From Actinoplanes sp. M2I2 (lineage in GTDB: Bacteria; Actinomycetota; Actinomycetes; Mycobacteriales; Micromonosporaceae), in the NCBI RefSeq assembly GCF_023544445.1, contig NZ_JALPVJ010000034.1:16488-80487 (forward strand): DNA of 64,000 nucleotides, given 5' to 3'. Shown piece after piece: positions 43,243-51,596 of the stretch. Each line of letters opens with the position of its first letter. Position 1 is the stretch's first letter. Made by a program: the position numbers and the translations under genes. The notes beneath the pieces were generated by a model. The model ran no database searches. It was not told the DNA's origin and saw only the letters and a program-made list of their open reading frames with translations.

Positions 43243-45138
43243 GTGAGTGACGCGACCGAGCTGAGCGCCGACTCCGGCACCACCACCCGGTGGACCCGCC
43301 GGGTCGCGACCCCCCTGCGCGATTTCCTGAGCACCGAGGCGGGCAGCGCGGGCGTGCTGGTGAGCGCCATCGTCGCCGCGCTGATCTGGGCGAACGTGTC
43401 CGACGGCAGCTACGAGTCGTTCTGGCACACCGAGGTCAGCATCCGGTTCGGCGGCGACGGCATCGACCTCGACCTGCGGGAATGGGTCAACAGCGGCCTC
43501 ATGACGCTGTTCTTCCTGGTGGTCGGTCTGGAGGCGCGGCGCGAGTTCGACCTGGGCGACCTGCGCGACCGGCGGCGGTTCGTGCTCCCGGCGCTGGCCG
43601 GCATCGTCGGCATGGCCCTGCCGATCGGCATCTTCCTGCTCATCAACCGCGGCGGCCCCGGCGCGGCGGGGTGGGGCGCGGCCATGTCGACCGACACCGC
43701 GCTGGCGCTGGGCCTGCTCGCCCTGGTCGGCCGGCACGTGCCCGTACAGGCCCGGTTGTTCCTGGTGACCGTCTCGGTGGTCGACGACGTGGTGGCCCTG
43801 ATCGTGATCGCGGTCTTCTACTCCGAGGACATCCGGGCGATGCCGTTGCTCATCGCGGTGGCGGCGTTCGCCCTCACCCTCGTGATGGTGCGGGCCGGGG
43901 TCCGCAGCGGCTGGATCTACCTGCCGGTGTTCCTGGTCGTCTGGGGCGCGACCCTGCAGAGCGGCATCGACCCGGTGGTGTCCGGCCTGGCCATCGGGCT
44001 CGCCGCCGCCGCGTACACCCCCGGCCGCGACGACCTCCAGCAGGCCAGTGACCTGTTCCGGTCGTTCCGCGAGCAGCCGACCCCCGAGCTCGCGCGGTTC
44101 GCCCGCATGGGCCTGCTGCGGTCGCTGTCACCCAACGACCGGCTGACCCGTACGTGGTCGGGGGTGGCCAGCTACCTGATCGTGCCGCTGTTCGGCCTGG
44201 CCAACGCGGGCATCGCCATCGACGGCGGCTTCCTCGGCGAAGCCCTCACGTCCCCGGTCACGATAGGCGTCTTCCTTGCGTACGTGATCGGCAAGCCGGT
44301 CGCCATCACCGGTGTGTCAGCCCTGGTGACGTCGCTCAGCGGCGGCCGCATCCGCCCCGGGGCGGGCTGGGCGTCCGTGCTGGGCACCGGCACGATCGCC
44401 GGGATCGGCTTCACCGTGTCGTTCCTGATCGCGAACCTGGCGTTCGAGGAGCCCGAGCTCTCCGAGGCCAAGCTCGGCCTGCTGCTGGCCATCCCGGGCG
44501 CGTCGCTGGTCACCTGGACGGTCTTCTGGGTGACCAACCGGCTGCCCAAGCCGCGCAAGGCGGTCGCGCTGCTGGGCGACGTCGAGGAGCTGATCGATCT
44601 GATCCCCGACGTCGACCCCGACCGCGATCATGTGCGGGGCCCGGCCGGCGCGTCGGTCACCCTGGTCGAGTACGGCGACTTCCAGTGCCCGTACTGCGGC
44701 CGGGCCGAGCCGGTCGTCCGCGAGCTGATGACCGACGACGATCTGCGGTACGTGTGGCGTCACCTGCCGCTGACCGACGTGCACCCCCAGGCCCAGCTGG
44801 CCGCGCAGGCATCCGAGGCGGCCGGGATGCAGGACCGGTTCTGGGAGATGCACGACCTGATGTTCACCCACCAGGACCACCTGCGCATCGCGGACCTGCT
44901 CGACTACGCCGGCGAACTCGGCCTCGACCAGGACAAGTTCCACGACGACATGATGCAGACGAACTGCAAGGAGCGGATCACCGCCGACCTGGAGTCGGCC
45001 GACCTCAGCGGCGTCTCCGGCACCCCGACGTTCTTCATCAACGGCCGCCGCCACTACGGCGCCTACGACGTCCAGACCCTCAAGGAAGCCATTCGCATCG
45101 CCCGCGTCCGCGCCCGGATCGCCGCCAAGCGCCACTGA
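43243..45138 (+). CDS. nhaA: NhaA Na+/H+ antiporter fused to a DsbA-like thioredoxin domain
   Basis: 631 residues. Residues 1 to about 425 are an NhaA antiporter with some 11-12 membrane segments and the paired Asp of the ion site (D181-D182 in SVVDDVVAL). Residues about 455-631 are a DsbA-family thioredoxin fold with active site C482-P-Y-C485 and the cis-Pro loop SGTPTFF. The fusion is known in actinobacteria and probably couples pH/sodium exchange to a thiol-redox activity whose role is unclear. Start is GTG 43243 (VSDATELS), with a second GTG nine bases upstream; no clear ribosome-binding site. Confidence 0.92.
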   Translation: MSDATELSADSGTTTRWTRRVATPLRDFLSTEAGSAGVLVSAIVAALIWANVSDGSYESFWHTEVSIRFGGDGIDLDLREWVNSGLMTLFFLVVGLEARREFDLGDLRDRRRFVLPALAGIVGMALPIGIFLLINRGGPGAAGWGAAMSTDTALALGLLALVGRHVPVQARLFLVTVSVVDDVVALIVIAVFYSEDIRAMPLLIAVAAFALTLVMVRAGVRSGWIYLPVFLVVWGATLQSGIDPVVSGLAIGLAAAAYTPGRDDLQQASDLFRSFREQPTPELARFARMGLLRSLSPNDRLTRTWSGVASYLIVPLFGLANAGIAIDGGFLGEALTSPVTIGVFLAYVIGKPVAITGVSALVTSLSGGRIRPGAGWASVLGTGTIAGIGFTVSFLIANLAFEEPELSEAKLGLLLAIPGASLVTWTVFWVTNRLPKPRKAVALLGDVEELIDLIPDVDPDRDHVRGPAGASVTLVEYGDFQCPYCGRAEPVVRELMTDDDLRYVWRHLPLTDVHPQAQLAAQASEAAGMQDRFWEMHDLMFTHQDHLRIADLLDYAGELGLDQDKFHDDMMQTNCKERITADLESADLSGVSGTPTFFINGRRHYGAYDVQTLKEAIRIARVRARIAAKRH

Positions 45139-45180
45139 CCGGTCCGGCGGGGCAGCTCGGCGCCCACCCCGGTCCGTAAG

Positions 45181-46986
45181 GTGTCGGGTGTGGAACGGGG
45201 TACCGCGCCGGCCCAGGCCCGAGAGTCACGCACCCTGCTGTCGGCGGCGCTGGCCAACGGGCCGCGGGAACTGCTCGACTTCCTGCTGCCGTTGTGGGCC
45301 GGGGCGGCGCTGGGGGCCAGTGCCACCCAGGTCGGTGTGCTGGTCGCGGTGGAGCTGGCGGTGTCGGTGGCGGCCCGGCCGGTCGCCGGGTGGCTGGCCG
45401 ACGTACGGGATCGGCGGCGGGTCGCGGCGGCCGGGGCGTTGCTCTACGCGATCTCCTGCCTCGGCTACGCCTTCGCCGGGAGCCTGGTGGTGGCCTACGG
45501 CGCCGCGGCGGTCGGCGGCGTCGGTGGGGCGTTGCTGTGGGTTTCGGTACGAGCCATGGCCGGCGAACGGCTGGCCGAGGACAGCGCCGTCTACCCGCGG
45601 CTGACCGCGGCCGAGGAGAACGGCGCCTGGATCGCCTTCGTGGCCGGCTTCACGGCGCTGGGCGTGCTGGGCTACCGCGCTGTGTTCCTGGGTTGCGCGG
45701 CGGCCTGCGTGCTCGCGGCGGTCGCGCTGGCGAGCGCGCCGGCCCGGGCGGTGCCACCCGCGCCACCCCTGCCCGGAAGCACGCTGCGGCGGCTGCGCCC
45801 GATGCTGCTGGCGGTGGTGATCACCATGACCGCCGAGGCCGCCGTCGGGCTGCTGCTCCTGCTGCACCTGCAACGGCGCTTCGACCTGGAGATCGTCGAG
45901 ATCGCCTACGTCTTCCTGCCGGGCGCCGTCGCGATGGCGCTGCTGCCGACCCGCCTGCACCGGTTCGTGCTGCGCTACGGGCGTACCCGGGTGCTGGCCG
46001 TCGCGTCGGTGGCCTCGGCGGTCTTCGCGGCGAGTCTGGCGTGGGCACCCAACCCGTGGGTGATCGCCGCGCTGTGGATCCTGAGCGGCGCGGCGTGGGC
46101 CGCGGTGATCCCGATCCAGCAGGCCGTGATCGCCGAGGCCTCCGGCTCCCGGGTCGGCCGGGGCATGGGCGCGTACGAGGCGGCCGTGCTGCTGGGCGGC
46201 TTGATCGGGTCGCTGGCGGCCGGGGTGCTCTACGACGCCGGCCCGTGGGCGCTGGCGTGCCTCCTGGCTGCCGCAGTGATCCTGTCGGGGGCGGTGCTGG
46301 TGCCCTGGTCGGTGCGTGCTGTGGGCGTAGCCGATGTGCCGCCGCCGACGCCCTCAGACCTCACCGACCCGAAGCCGCCGGCTCCCACGTCCTCGTCCTC
46401 AGGGGTACACACGTCAACACTTGACTCGTCGCCGGCGCACCCATCCACAGCCGGACCCTCATCCGACCCGGCGCACCCATCCACAGCTGAGCCCTCGCCC
46501 GAGCGGGCGCACCCATCCACAGCTGAAACCTCACCTGAACCGGCATACACGTCCACAGCCGGAACCTCACCTGAACCGGCACACATTTCCATAGCCGGGC
46601 GTTCGCCCGAGCCGACGCACACGTCCACGCCCCTTCCGGAGGTCGTGTCGTCTCTCTCGCCCGGGCACTCGCCCGCGCGGGACGCTGCGCCGGCGGGGAG
46701 CCTTGCGCCCTCGCCGACCCAGTCGCCGTATCGCAAGCTGGCCGAGCACGCCGCCGTCTATGCCGCCGCCCAGATCGTGCTGGTGGTCCTCGCGGAGTCG
46801 TGGCTGCTGGAACTGGCGCGCGGCAGCGCCGACGTGCTGAACGGGACTCGTGAGGGCGGCGCGTCGTTCCTCTACAGCGCCGGACGCATCTGGACGTTCA
46901 TCTTCGTCATCGACATCGCCTGGACCCTGATCGCCGCCCGCCGCTCCCGGCGACCCGGCGCCGGTCGTGAGGACCACGGTCGCTGA
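45181..46986 (+). CDS. MFS-type membrane protein with Ser/Thr/Pro repeat linker
   Basis: 601 residues. Residues 20-390 are a major-facilitator-type bundle of about 12 segments (LADVRDRRRVAAAGALLYAISCLGY carries the cytoplasmic-loop motif). Then comes a hydrophilic insert (about 395-520) with six 12-residue units of the type SPEPAHPSTAGT, and two further membrane segments near the C-terminus (AAQIVLVVLAESWLLELA and FIFVIDIAWTLIAA). Substrate unknown. The insert is likely disordered and cytoplasmic or exposed. GTG 45181 is taken as start; a second GTG nine bases on is equally possible. Confidence 0.8.
   Translation: MSGVERGTAPAQARESRTLLSAALANGPRELLDFLLPLWAGAALGASATQVGVLVAVELAVSVAARPVAGWLADVRDRRRVAAAGALLYAISCLGYAFAGSLVVAYGAAAVGGVGGALLWVSVRAMAGERLAEDSAVYPRLTAAEENGAWIAFVAGFTALGVLGYRAVFLGCAAACVLAAVALASAPARAVPPAPPLPGSTLRRLRPMLLAVVITMTAEAAVGLLLLLHLQRRFDLEIVEIAYVFLPGAVAMALLPTRLHRFVLRYGRTRVLAVASVASAVFAASLAWAPNPWVIAALWILSGAAWAAVIPIQQAVIAEASGSRVGRGMGAYEAAVLLGGLIGSLAAGVLYDAGPWALACLLAAAVILSGAVLVPWSVRAVGVADVPPPTPSDLTDPKPPAPTSSSSGVHTSTLDSSPAHPSTAGPSSDPAHPSTAEPSPERAHPSTAETSPEPAYTSTAGTSPEPAHISIAGRSPEPTHTSTPLPEVVSSLSPGHSPARDAAPAGSLAPSPTQSPYRKLAEHAAVYAAAQIVLVVLAESWLLELARGSADVLNGTREGGASFLYSAGRIWTFIFVIDIAWTLIAARRSRRPGAGREDHGR
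46435..46650 (+). repeat. 36-bp in-frame tandem repeat in the MFS gene
   Basis: Six units begin at 46435, 46471, 46507, 46543, 46579 and 46615. The conserved core is GCGCACCCATCCACAGC; the units become more diverged to the right. They encode the 12-residue PAHPSTAGTSPE-like repeat. The word CATCCACAG also recurs in the noncoding array at 48.5-49.0 kb. Confidence 0.85.
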
Positions 46987-47066
46987 GGTCGCGAGTGCGC
47001 GTCCCGCGCATGGCTTGTGGACGCTCGACGATGGAGATCAACGCAAGGCGCCGCTTGACTGGAAGC

Positions 47067-47555
47067 ATGTACGCATTGAGGGTGTCCGCATTGATCGCGG
47101 CAACCATGACCACCGGACTGATGGCCGGCGTGTTCGGGCTCTACCAGCACACCGTGATGACCGGGCTGGGCCGCACCGACGACCGTACGTTCGTGGGCGC
47201 CTTTCAAGCCCTCGACCGCGCGATCCTCAATCCCTGGTTCCTGATCAGCTTCGTGGGCGCGCTGCTGTTCACAGCCGTCTCGGCGTTCCTCAACCCGGGC
47301 CGGCACCTGCTGCCGTGGGTGCTGGCCGCGCTGGTGCTCTACGTCGTCGTCTTCGCGATCACCGTCAGCGTCCACGTGCCGCTCAACGATGCCATCAAGG
47401 CCGCCGGCGACCCCGATCGGATCGCCGACCTGGGCGCCGTGCGCGCCGCCTTCGACGAGGCACGCTGGACAACCTGGAACCTCGTCCGCACCCTCGCCAC
47501 GACGGCCGCCTTCGGCTGCCTCTGCTGGGCGCTCGTCGCACGCGGACAGCACTGA
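47067..47555 (+). CDS. DUF1772 (anthrone-oxygenase-like) membrane protein
   Basis: 162 residues with four membrane segments, the pattern of DUF1772: LIAATMTTGLMAGVFGLYQHTVMTGL at the N-terminus, the DRTFVGAFQALDRAILNPWF loop, and VHVPLNDAIKAAGDP before the last segment (WTTWNLVRTLATTAAFGCL). Some relatives are annotated as anthrone oxygenases; activity here is not known. Start uncertain: ATG 47067 fits the family; an ATG 36 bases upstream is possible. The last 57 bases of the gene are the first copy of an 80-bp tandem repeat. Confidence 0.8.
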   Translation: MYALRVSALIAATMTTGLMAGVFGLYQHTVMTGLGRTDDRTFVGAFQALDRAILNPWFLISFVGALLFTAVSAFLNPGRHLLPWVLAALVLYVVVFAITVSVHVPLNDAIKAAGDPDRIADLGAVRAAFDEARWTTWNLVRTLATTAAFGCLCWALVARGQH

Positions 47556-47820
47556 CGGAATCGCCGGCCTCTCACCGTGACGACAGCCGCACGGGGCTCC
47601 TCTGCTGGGCACTCGTCGCGCGGGGATCGCCCCGACGAGATCGCCGGCCTCCCACCGTGACGACAGCCGCACTGGGCTCCTCTGGTGAGCACTCGTCGCA
47701 CGGGGACCGCCCCGACGAGATCGCCGGCCTCTCACCATGACGACAGCCGCACGGGGCTGCCTCCGCCGAGCGCTCGTCGCACGCCGACAGTCCTGACCTG
47801 GGCGAGATCGCTAGGCTCGC
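47499..47820 (+). repeat. 80-bp tandem repeat: reiterated 3' end of the DUF1772 gene
   Basis: Four units start at 47499, 47580, 47660 and 47740. Unit 1 contains the real 3' end of the gene (TTAAFGCLCWALVARGQH and its stop) plus the following spacer; units 2-4 repeat that segment with ACGACAGCCGCA, CTCCTCTGCTGGGCACTCGTCGC and GAGATCGCCGGCCTCTCACCGTG as recognisable blocks. Unit 4 is the most diverged and runs up to the GTG start of the next gene, whose CTCGTGACC corresponds to the CACCGTGACG of the repeat. Confidence 0.85.
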
Positions 47821-47823
47821 CTC

Positions 47824-48531
47824 GTGACCCAGCTGGAAGACGTGGCCACTGCCTCAGCCGCTCTGGTGGAAGCCGCACGTGCGGTCGTCCGGGCCCACGG
47901 AGACGAGAACGTCCACACTGTGGCCGCGGCCGTGCTCGACGAGCACGGCCGTACCCATGTCGGTCTGAATCTGTATCACTTCCCCGGTGGCCCCTGCGCC
48001 GAGCTCGTGGCTTTGGCGGTGGCTCGAGCGGCCGGCGCCAGAGCGCCGCGTCTCATCGTCGCCGTCGGTGACGCGGGCCGGGGTGTCCTGGCGCCCTGTG
48101 GACGGGATCGGCAGGTGCTGGCCGACTACTTCCCGGACATCGGCGTCGTGATCCCGGCCGCTGACGGCCACCAGGTGACGCCGATCGCCGACCTGCTGCC
48201 GCACAGCTATCGCGGGCCGGCCCGGCAACCGCAACAATTACGATTCCGCGCCGCCCATCTGCCCGCCGTCCGAGCCGGCGGCAAACGGGTGACCATGCGG
48301 TTCGACGACCCGGTGCACGTCGGACCAGCTCTGCTGGTCTTCGGAGAGGTGTCCCTGCCCGGGCGCATCACCTCCACGGTGGCCCGCCGCGTCGACAGCA
48401 TCACCGACGACGAGGCCCGCGAGGACGGCTTCGCCGACGCCGCCGGCGTCCTGCCCGGCCTGCGCGACTACTACCCACAGCTGCGAGCGGACAGCGACAT
48501 CGTCATTGTGCATTTCGAGCTCGACGACTAA
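47824..48531 (+). CDS. Cytidine-deaminase-like / ASCH-domain fusion protein
   Basis: 235 residues. The N-terminal 125 show a cytidine/blasticidin-deaminase core: C58-A-E60 in FPGGPCAELVALAV and the second zinc motif P91-C92-G-R-D95, where the usual second Cys of PCxxC is Asp. The C-terminal 105 form an ASCH domain (QLRFRAAHLPAVRAGGKRVTMRF; PALLVFGEVSLPG), a fold found in RNA-binding proteins and in N4-acetylcytidine amidohydrolase. Together they suggest salvage or detoxification of a modified pyrimidine nucleoside. The GTG start lies at the end of the 80-bp repeat with no clear ribosome-binding site. Confidence 0.75.
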   Translation: MTQLEDVATASAALVEAARAVVRAHGDENVHTVAAAVLDEHGRTHVGLNLYHFPGGPCAELVALAVARAAGARAPRLIVAVGDAGRGVLAPCGRDRQVLADYFPDIGVVIPAADGHQVTPIADLLPHSYRGPARQPQQLRFRAAHLPAVRAGGKRVTMRFDDPVHVGPALLVFGEVSLPGRITSTVARRVDSITDDEAREDGFADAAGVLPGLRDYYPQLRADSDIVIVHFELDD

Positions 48532-48540
48532 CTCAGCCGG

Positions 48541-49023
48541 CTTCTCCACAGCCCCGCGTCGATCCGCCCGGCTCCTCCACAGCCCGGCGCCGACCCACAC
48601 GTCTCATTCCCAGCCGCGCGCCAACGCGCCGGCTCGTCCAGACCGCGCCATCGCGCCACGTCATCCGCAGCCTCCGCGTGAACGCGCTGGGTCATCCACA
48701 ACTCCCGGATCAACCCGACCTGGTCTCCCACAAGCCCCGCGCCAACCCGACCGGCTGGCCGATCCACAGCCCCGGCGTGAAAGACGCGTCTCAAGGACCC
48801 CTCGGCCGCGCAAGACCTTCGGCAGGCCGGGTCATCCACAACGCCCGTGCCAACCCGCCGGGCATCCGCAGCCCCCGTGCCAACCCGCCGGGCATCCGCA
48901 GCCCCCGCGCCAACCCGCCGTCTCGTCCACAGCCTCGGCGTGAACGCGCCGGGTCATACACAGCGTCCGCGCCAACCCGACCGGCTCATCCACTGCCCGC
49001 ATGAACGCGCCGGCTCATCCACA
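48541..49023. repeat. Degenerate about 30-bp array carrying DnaA-box-like words
   Basis: About 15 units of 29-32 bp, consensus near CCGGCTCATCCACAG followed by CCCCCGCGCCAACCCG. Each unit carries a nine-base word close to a DnaA box: TTCTCCACA (48542), TCATCCACA (48692, 48832, 49015), TCGTCCACA (48923), GCATCCGCA (48862, 48892), all in one orientation. Because unit lengths vary by single bases, no single reading frame follows it, so it does not look coding. It separates two convergent genes. Confidence 0.75.
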
Positions 49024-49111
49024 GCGCCCGCCAACGTGTCTAGGCCGACCACTCGTCCACGGCAATCCGAACGGGTGCACCACGGCGTCCGCGCCAGCTC
49101 GACGGAGTCGG

Positions 49112-49897
49112 CTACGGCTTGCGCGCGACCCCGGCGTATCCGTCGACCGTGACCCCGTCGTCGGTCGCGGGACGCCATTGCGGGATGGGGACGACGCCGG
49201 GCTCTACCAGCTCCAGGCCGTCGAAGAACGCGGCGAAGTCGGCCACCTCGCGCAAGTGGTACGGGACGGCGCCGCTCTCGTTGTACTGACGGTGCGACTC
49301 GATGACGCGTTCGCTTGTGGCCGTGCCGTCGGACATCGTGAGGAAACTGCCGGACGGCAACTCGTCGACCAGCGCCCGGACGATGGCGCGGGCCTCGGCC
49401 GGATCTTCGACGTGGCCCATCACGCCGAGCATCATGAGCGCGACCGGCCGGGAGAAGTCGAGCGTGCGCCGCGCCTCCTCGATCACGGCCGGGGCGTCCT
49501 TGAGATCCCGGTCGATGTACGTGGTGACGCCGTCGGGCGTGCTCGTCAGCAACGCGCGGGCGTGGCTGAGCACGAGCGGATCGTTGTCGACGTACACGAT
49601 CCTGGCATCGGGGGCGACCCGTTGCGCGACCTCATGGGTGTTGTCGACGGTGGGCAGCCCGGTGCCGACGTCGAGGAACTGGCGGATGCCCTGCTCGGCT
49701 ACGAGGTAGGTGACCGCGCGGCCCAGGAAGGCCCGGGTCTGCCGGGCCGCGTCGACGATCTCGGGGAACACGGCCTTGACCTGGTCGCCGACCGCACGGT
49801 CGGCGCCGAAGTTGTCCTTGCCGCCGAGCCAGTAGTTCCAGACACGGGCGGAATGCGGCACCTCGACGTTGAGCTTCGTCGACAGATCATCGGTCAC
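49112..49897 (-). CDS. SAM-dependent methyltransferase, DUF574 (Methyltransf_19) family
   Basis: 261 residues with the family signature near the N-terminus (HSARVWNYWLGGKDNFGADR) and a Rossmann SAM motif (FLDVGTGLPTVDNTH), then VYVDNDPLVLSHARALL. This family is very abundant in Streptomyces and relatives, often next to regulators, and its targets are unknown. GTG start at 49897 overlaps the 3' end of the response-regulator gene by 11 bases; the frame is open upstream through the antisense of that gene's repeat tail. Confidence 0.88.
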   Translation of the reverse strand: MTDDLSTKLNVEVPHSARVWNYWLGGKDNFGADRAVGDQVKAVFPEIVDAARQTRAFLGRAVTYLVAEQGIRQFLDVGTGLPTVDNTHEVAQRVAPDARIVYVDNDPLVLSHARALLTSTPDGVTTYIDRDLKDAPAVIEEARRTLDFSRPVALMMLGVMGHVEDPAEARAIVRALVDELPSGSFLTMSDGTATSERVIESHRQYNESGAVPYHLREVADFAAFFDGLELVEPGVVPIPQWRPATDDGVTVDGYAGVARKP

Positions 49898-50741
49898 GGC
49901 GCCAGTGTCCCGGGTGGACGGTGCGCTCGGCAACCCGCGGACGGGTATCGGCAACCCGTGGCTCGGCGTCGGCGGCCCGCGGCCGGACATCGGCGCCTCG
50001 CGGCCCGGCATCGGCGGCCCTCGGCCGGACATCGGCGGCCCGCGGCCGGGCTTCGGCAACCTGTGGCCGGGTGTCGGCGGCCCTCGGCCGGACCAGTCCG
50101 GCGTCGTAGGCGGCGATCACCAGCTGCGCCCGGTCTCGAGCCCGCAGCTTGGCCAGCAGGTGCGTCAGGTGGGTCTTGACCGTCTTCACCGAGACCACCA
50201 GCGCGCCGGCGATCTCGTCGTTCGACAGACCGCCGGCGACCAGGGTGAGCACGTCGACCTCACGCGCGGTGAGACCCCGCAGCGACGGACGGTCACGCCC
50301 TGGGCCGGGCGCGGACACGAAGTGGTCGACCAGGCGGGTGAGGATCGACGAGGCGAAGAGCGACTCACCCTGATGCGTGCGGCGGACGGCGGCCACCAGC
50401 TCGTCGGGATGCGCGTCCTTGAGCAGAAATCCGGAGGCTCCGGCCCGCAGCGCCTCGTGCACGTACTCGTCGAGCTCGAACATGCTGAGCACCAGCACGC
50501 GGGTGCCGTCGAGGGTGGGGTCGGCGCAGATGCGACGAGTCGCCTCGAGGCCATCCACCCGGGGCATGCGGACGTCCATGAGGATCACGTCGGGCCGGGT
50601 GGCGCGGGCCTGCCGCTCCGCCTCGGCGCCGTCCCCGGCCTGGCCGACCACCTCGAGATCGGGCTCCTTGTCCACGATGATCGCGAGACTGTGCCGGAGC
50701 AGGGGCTGGTCGTCGACGAGCAGCACACGTACGGGACTCAC
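49887..50741 (-). CDS. NarL/LuxR-type response regulator with repeat tail
   Basis: 284 residues. Receiver domain with phospho-acceptor D56 (VILMDVRMPRVDG) and acidic pair DD10-11, then a LuxR HTH (LTAREVDVLTLVAGGLSNDEIAGALVVSVKTVKTHLTHLLAKL) ending at about residue 215. Normal relatives stop here; this one continues with eight seven-residue units RPRAAD-x, about 55 residues, before a short tail. Partner of the overlapping histidine kinase upstream (ATGA overlap). Probably controls the divergent ABC exporter. Confidence 0.9.
   Translation of the reverse strand: MSPVRVLLVDDQPLLRHSLAIIVDKEPDLEVVGQAGDGAEAERQARATRPDVILMDVRMPRVDGLEATRRICADPTLDGTRVLVLSMFELDEYVHEALRAGASGFLLKDAHPDELVAAVRRTHQGESLFASSILTRLVDHFVSAPGPGRDRPSLRGLTAREVDVLTLVAGGLSNDEIAGALVVSVKTVKTHLTHLLAKLRARDRAQLVIAAYDAGLVRPRAADTRPQVAEARPRAADVRPRAADAGPRGADVRPRAADAEPRVADTRPRVAERTVHPGHWRRDR
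49923..50090 (-). repeat. 21-bp in-frame tandem repeat extending the response regulator
   Basis: Eight 21-bp units encoding RPRAADT, RPQVAEA, RPRAADV, RPRAADA, GPRGADV, RPRAADA, EPRVADT, RPRVAER (residues 218-273). It looks like an expansion that grew from the end of the gene into the start of the methyltransferase gene. Confidence 0.9.
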
Positions 50742-51580
50742 GGAGCGGACACCTCGTCGGGGATGCGGGCGGTCAGCCGGAAGCCGCCGTCGTCGTGGCG
50801 GGTGGCGAGGGTGCCGCCCAGGGCATTGATCCGCTCATGCAGGCCGAGGAGCCCGTGCCCGGCGCCCGGCGCCTGCGACCAGCCCGGAGCCGGCCCCGCG
50901 TCGTCGACCGAGACGACCAGCACCTCGAAGTCCCGGTGGACCAGGACGCGCACGTCGGTGGGGCCGGCGTGCCGGGCGGTGTTGCTCAAAGCCTCACGAA
51001 CGGTCTGGCAGATCGCCACCTGTACGCCCGGTGACACCGCCCCGAGGTCGGTGACACTGAGTTCAGGACGGATCCCGGCGTTCTCGGCCGCGCGCACGAT
51101 GGCGGGCAGGACGCTGAGGTCGTCGACCGGGGACAGCGGCGCCGCCTCGCGCAGAACGGACAGCATGCGCCGCAGCTCGGCGGTGGCTTCCCGGCTGGCC
51201 TGCTCGATGTCGGTGAGAGCGGCGGCGACCTCGGGCGGTTTTCCCAGGTGCCGCGTCGAGGCGGCCCGCACGGTGATCAGTCCGAGCCCGTGCGACACGA
51301 TGTCGTGCAGATCGCGGGCGATCTTCAATCGTTCGGAATGGACCGCCTCGGCCGCCGCCCACGCCGTCAGCCGTTCCTCATAGGCTTTGCGGTCGGCCCG
51401 CCACCGGACCACGGCCCACGCCGCGGTGGCCGCCGCTCCCCCGACGAGCACGGCCGGGACCACCGTCGCCGCCGCGCCCTCGGCGCCCCCGGTCACCAGG
51501 GTCACGGCCAGGACCACGCCGACCGTCAGCAGCACCCGGACGGCCCGGGACCGCCTCTGCGGACGACGATTCGCGCTCAT
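50738..51580 (-). CDS. NarL-type sensor histidine kinase
   Basis: 280 residues: two membrane segments (about 15-60), a HisKA_3 dimerisation domain with phospho-acceptor H92 (LKIARDLHDIVSHGLGLI), and a HATPase_c domain (CQTVREALSNTARHAGPTDVRV; GHGLLGLHERINALGG). Little extracellular sensor is present, so it may sense the membrane itself, as other kinases of this class placed beside ABC exporters. Starts 98 bases from the divergent ABC ATPase gene with a palindrome between them. Confidence 0.9.
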   Translation of the reverse strand: MSANRRPQRRSRAVRVLLTVGVVLAVTLVTGGAEGAAATVVPAVLVGGAAATAAWAVVRWRADRKAYEERLTAWAAAEAVHSERLKIARDLHDIVSHGLGLITVRAASTRHLGKPPEVAAALTDIEQASREATAELRRMLSVLREAAPLSPVDDLSVLPAIVRAAENAGIRPELSVTDLGAVSPGVQVAICQTVREALSNTARHAGPTDVRVLVHRDFEVLVVSVDDAGPAPGWSQAPGAGHGLLGLHERINALGGTLATRHDDGGFRLTARIPDEVSAP

Positions 51581-51596
51581 GCCGCCGACTGTAGTT

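Noticed and set aside
48541..49023. A CRISPR array
   Set aside because: Units are similar over their whole length and degenerate; there are no constant repeats separated by unique spacers, and no cas genes occur in the window.
48506..49152. Pro/Arg-rich coding sequence across the array
   Set aside because: The unit length varies by single bases, so frames alternate; no start with ribosome-binding site and no conserved protein is seen.
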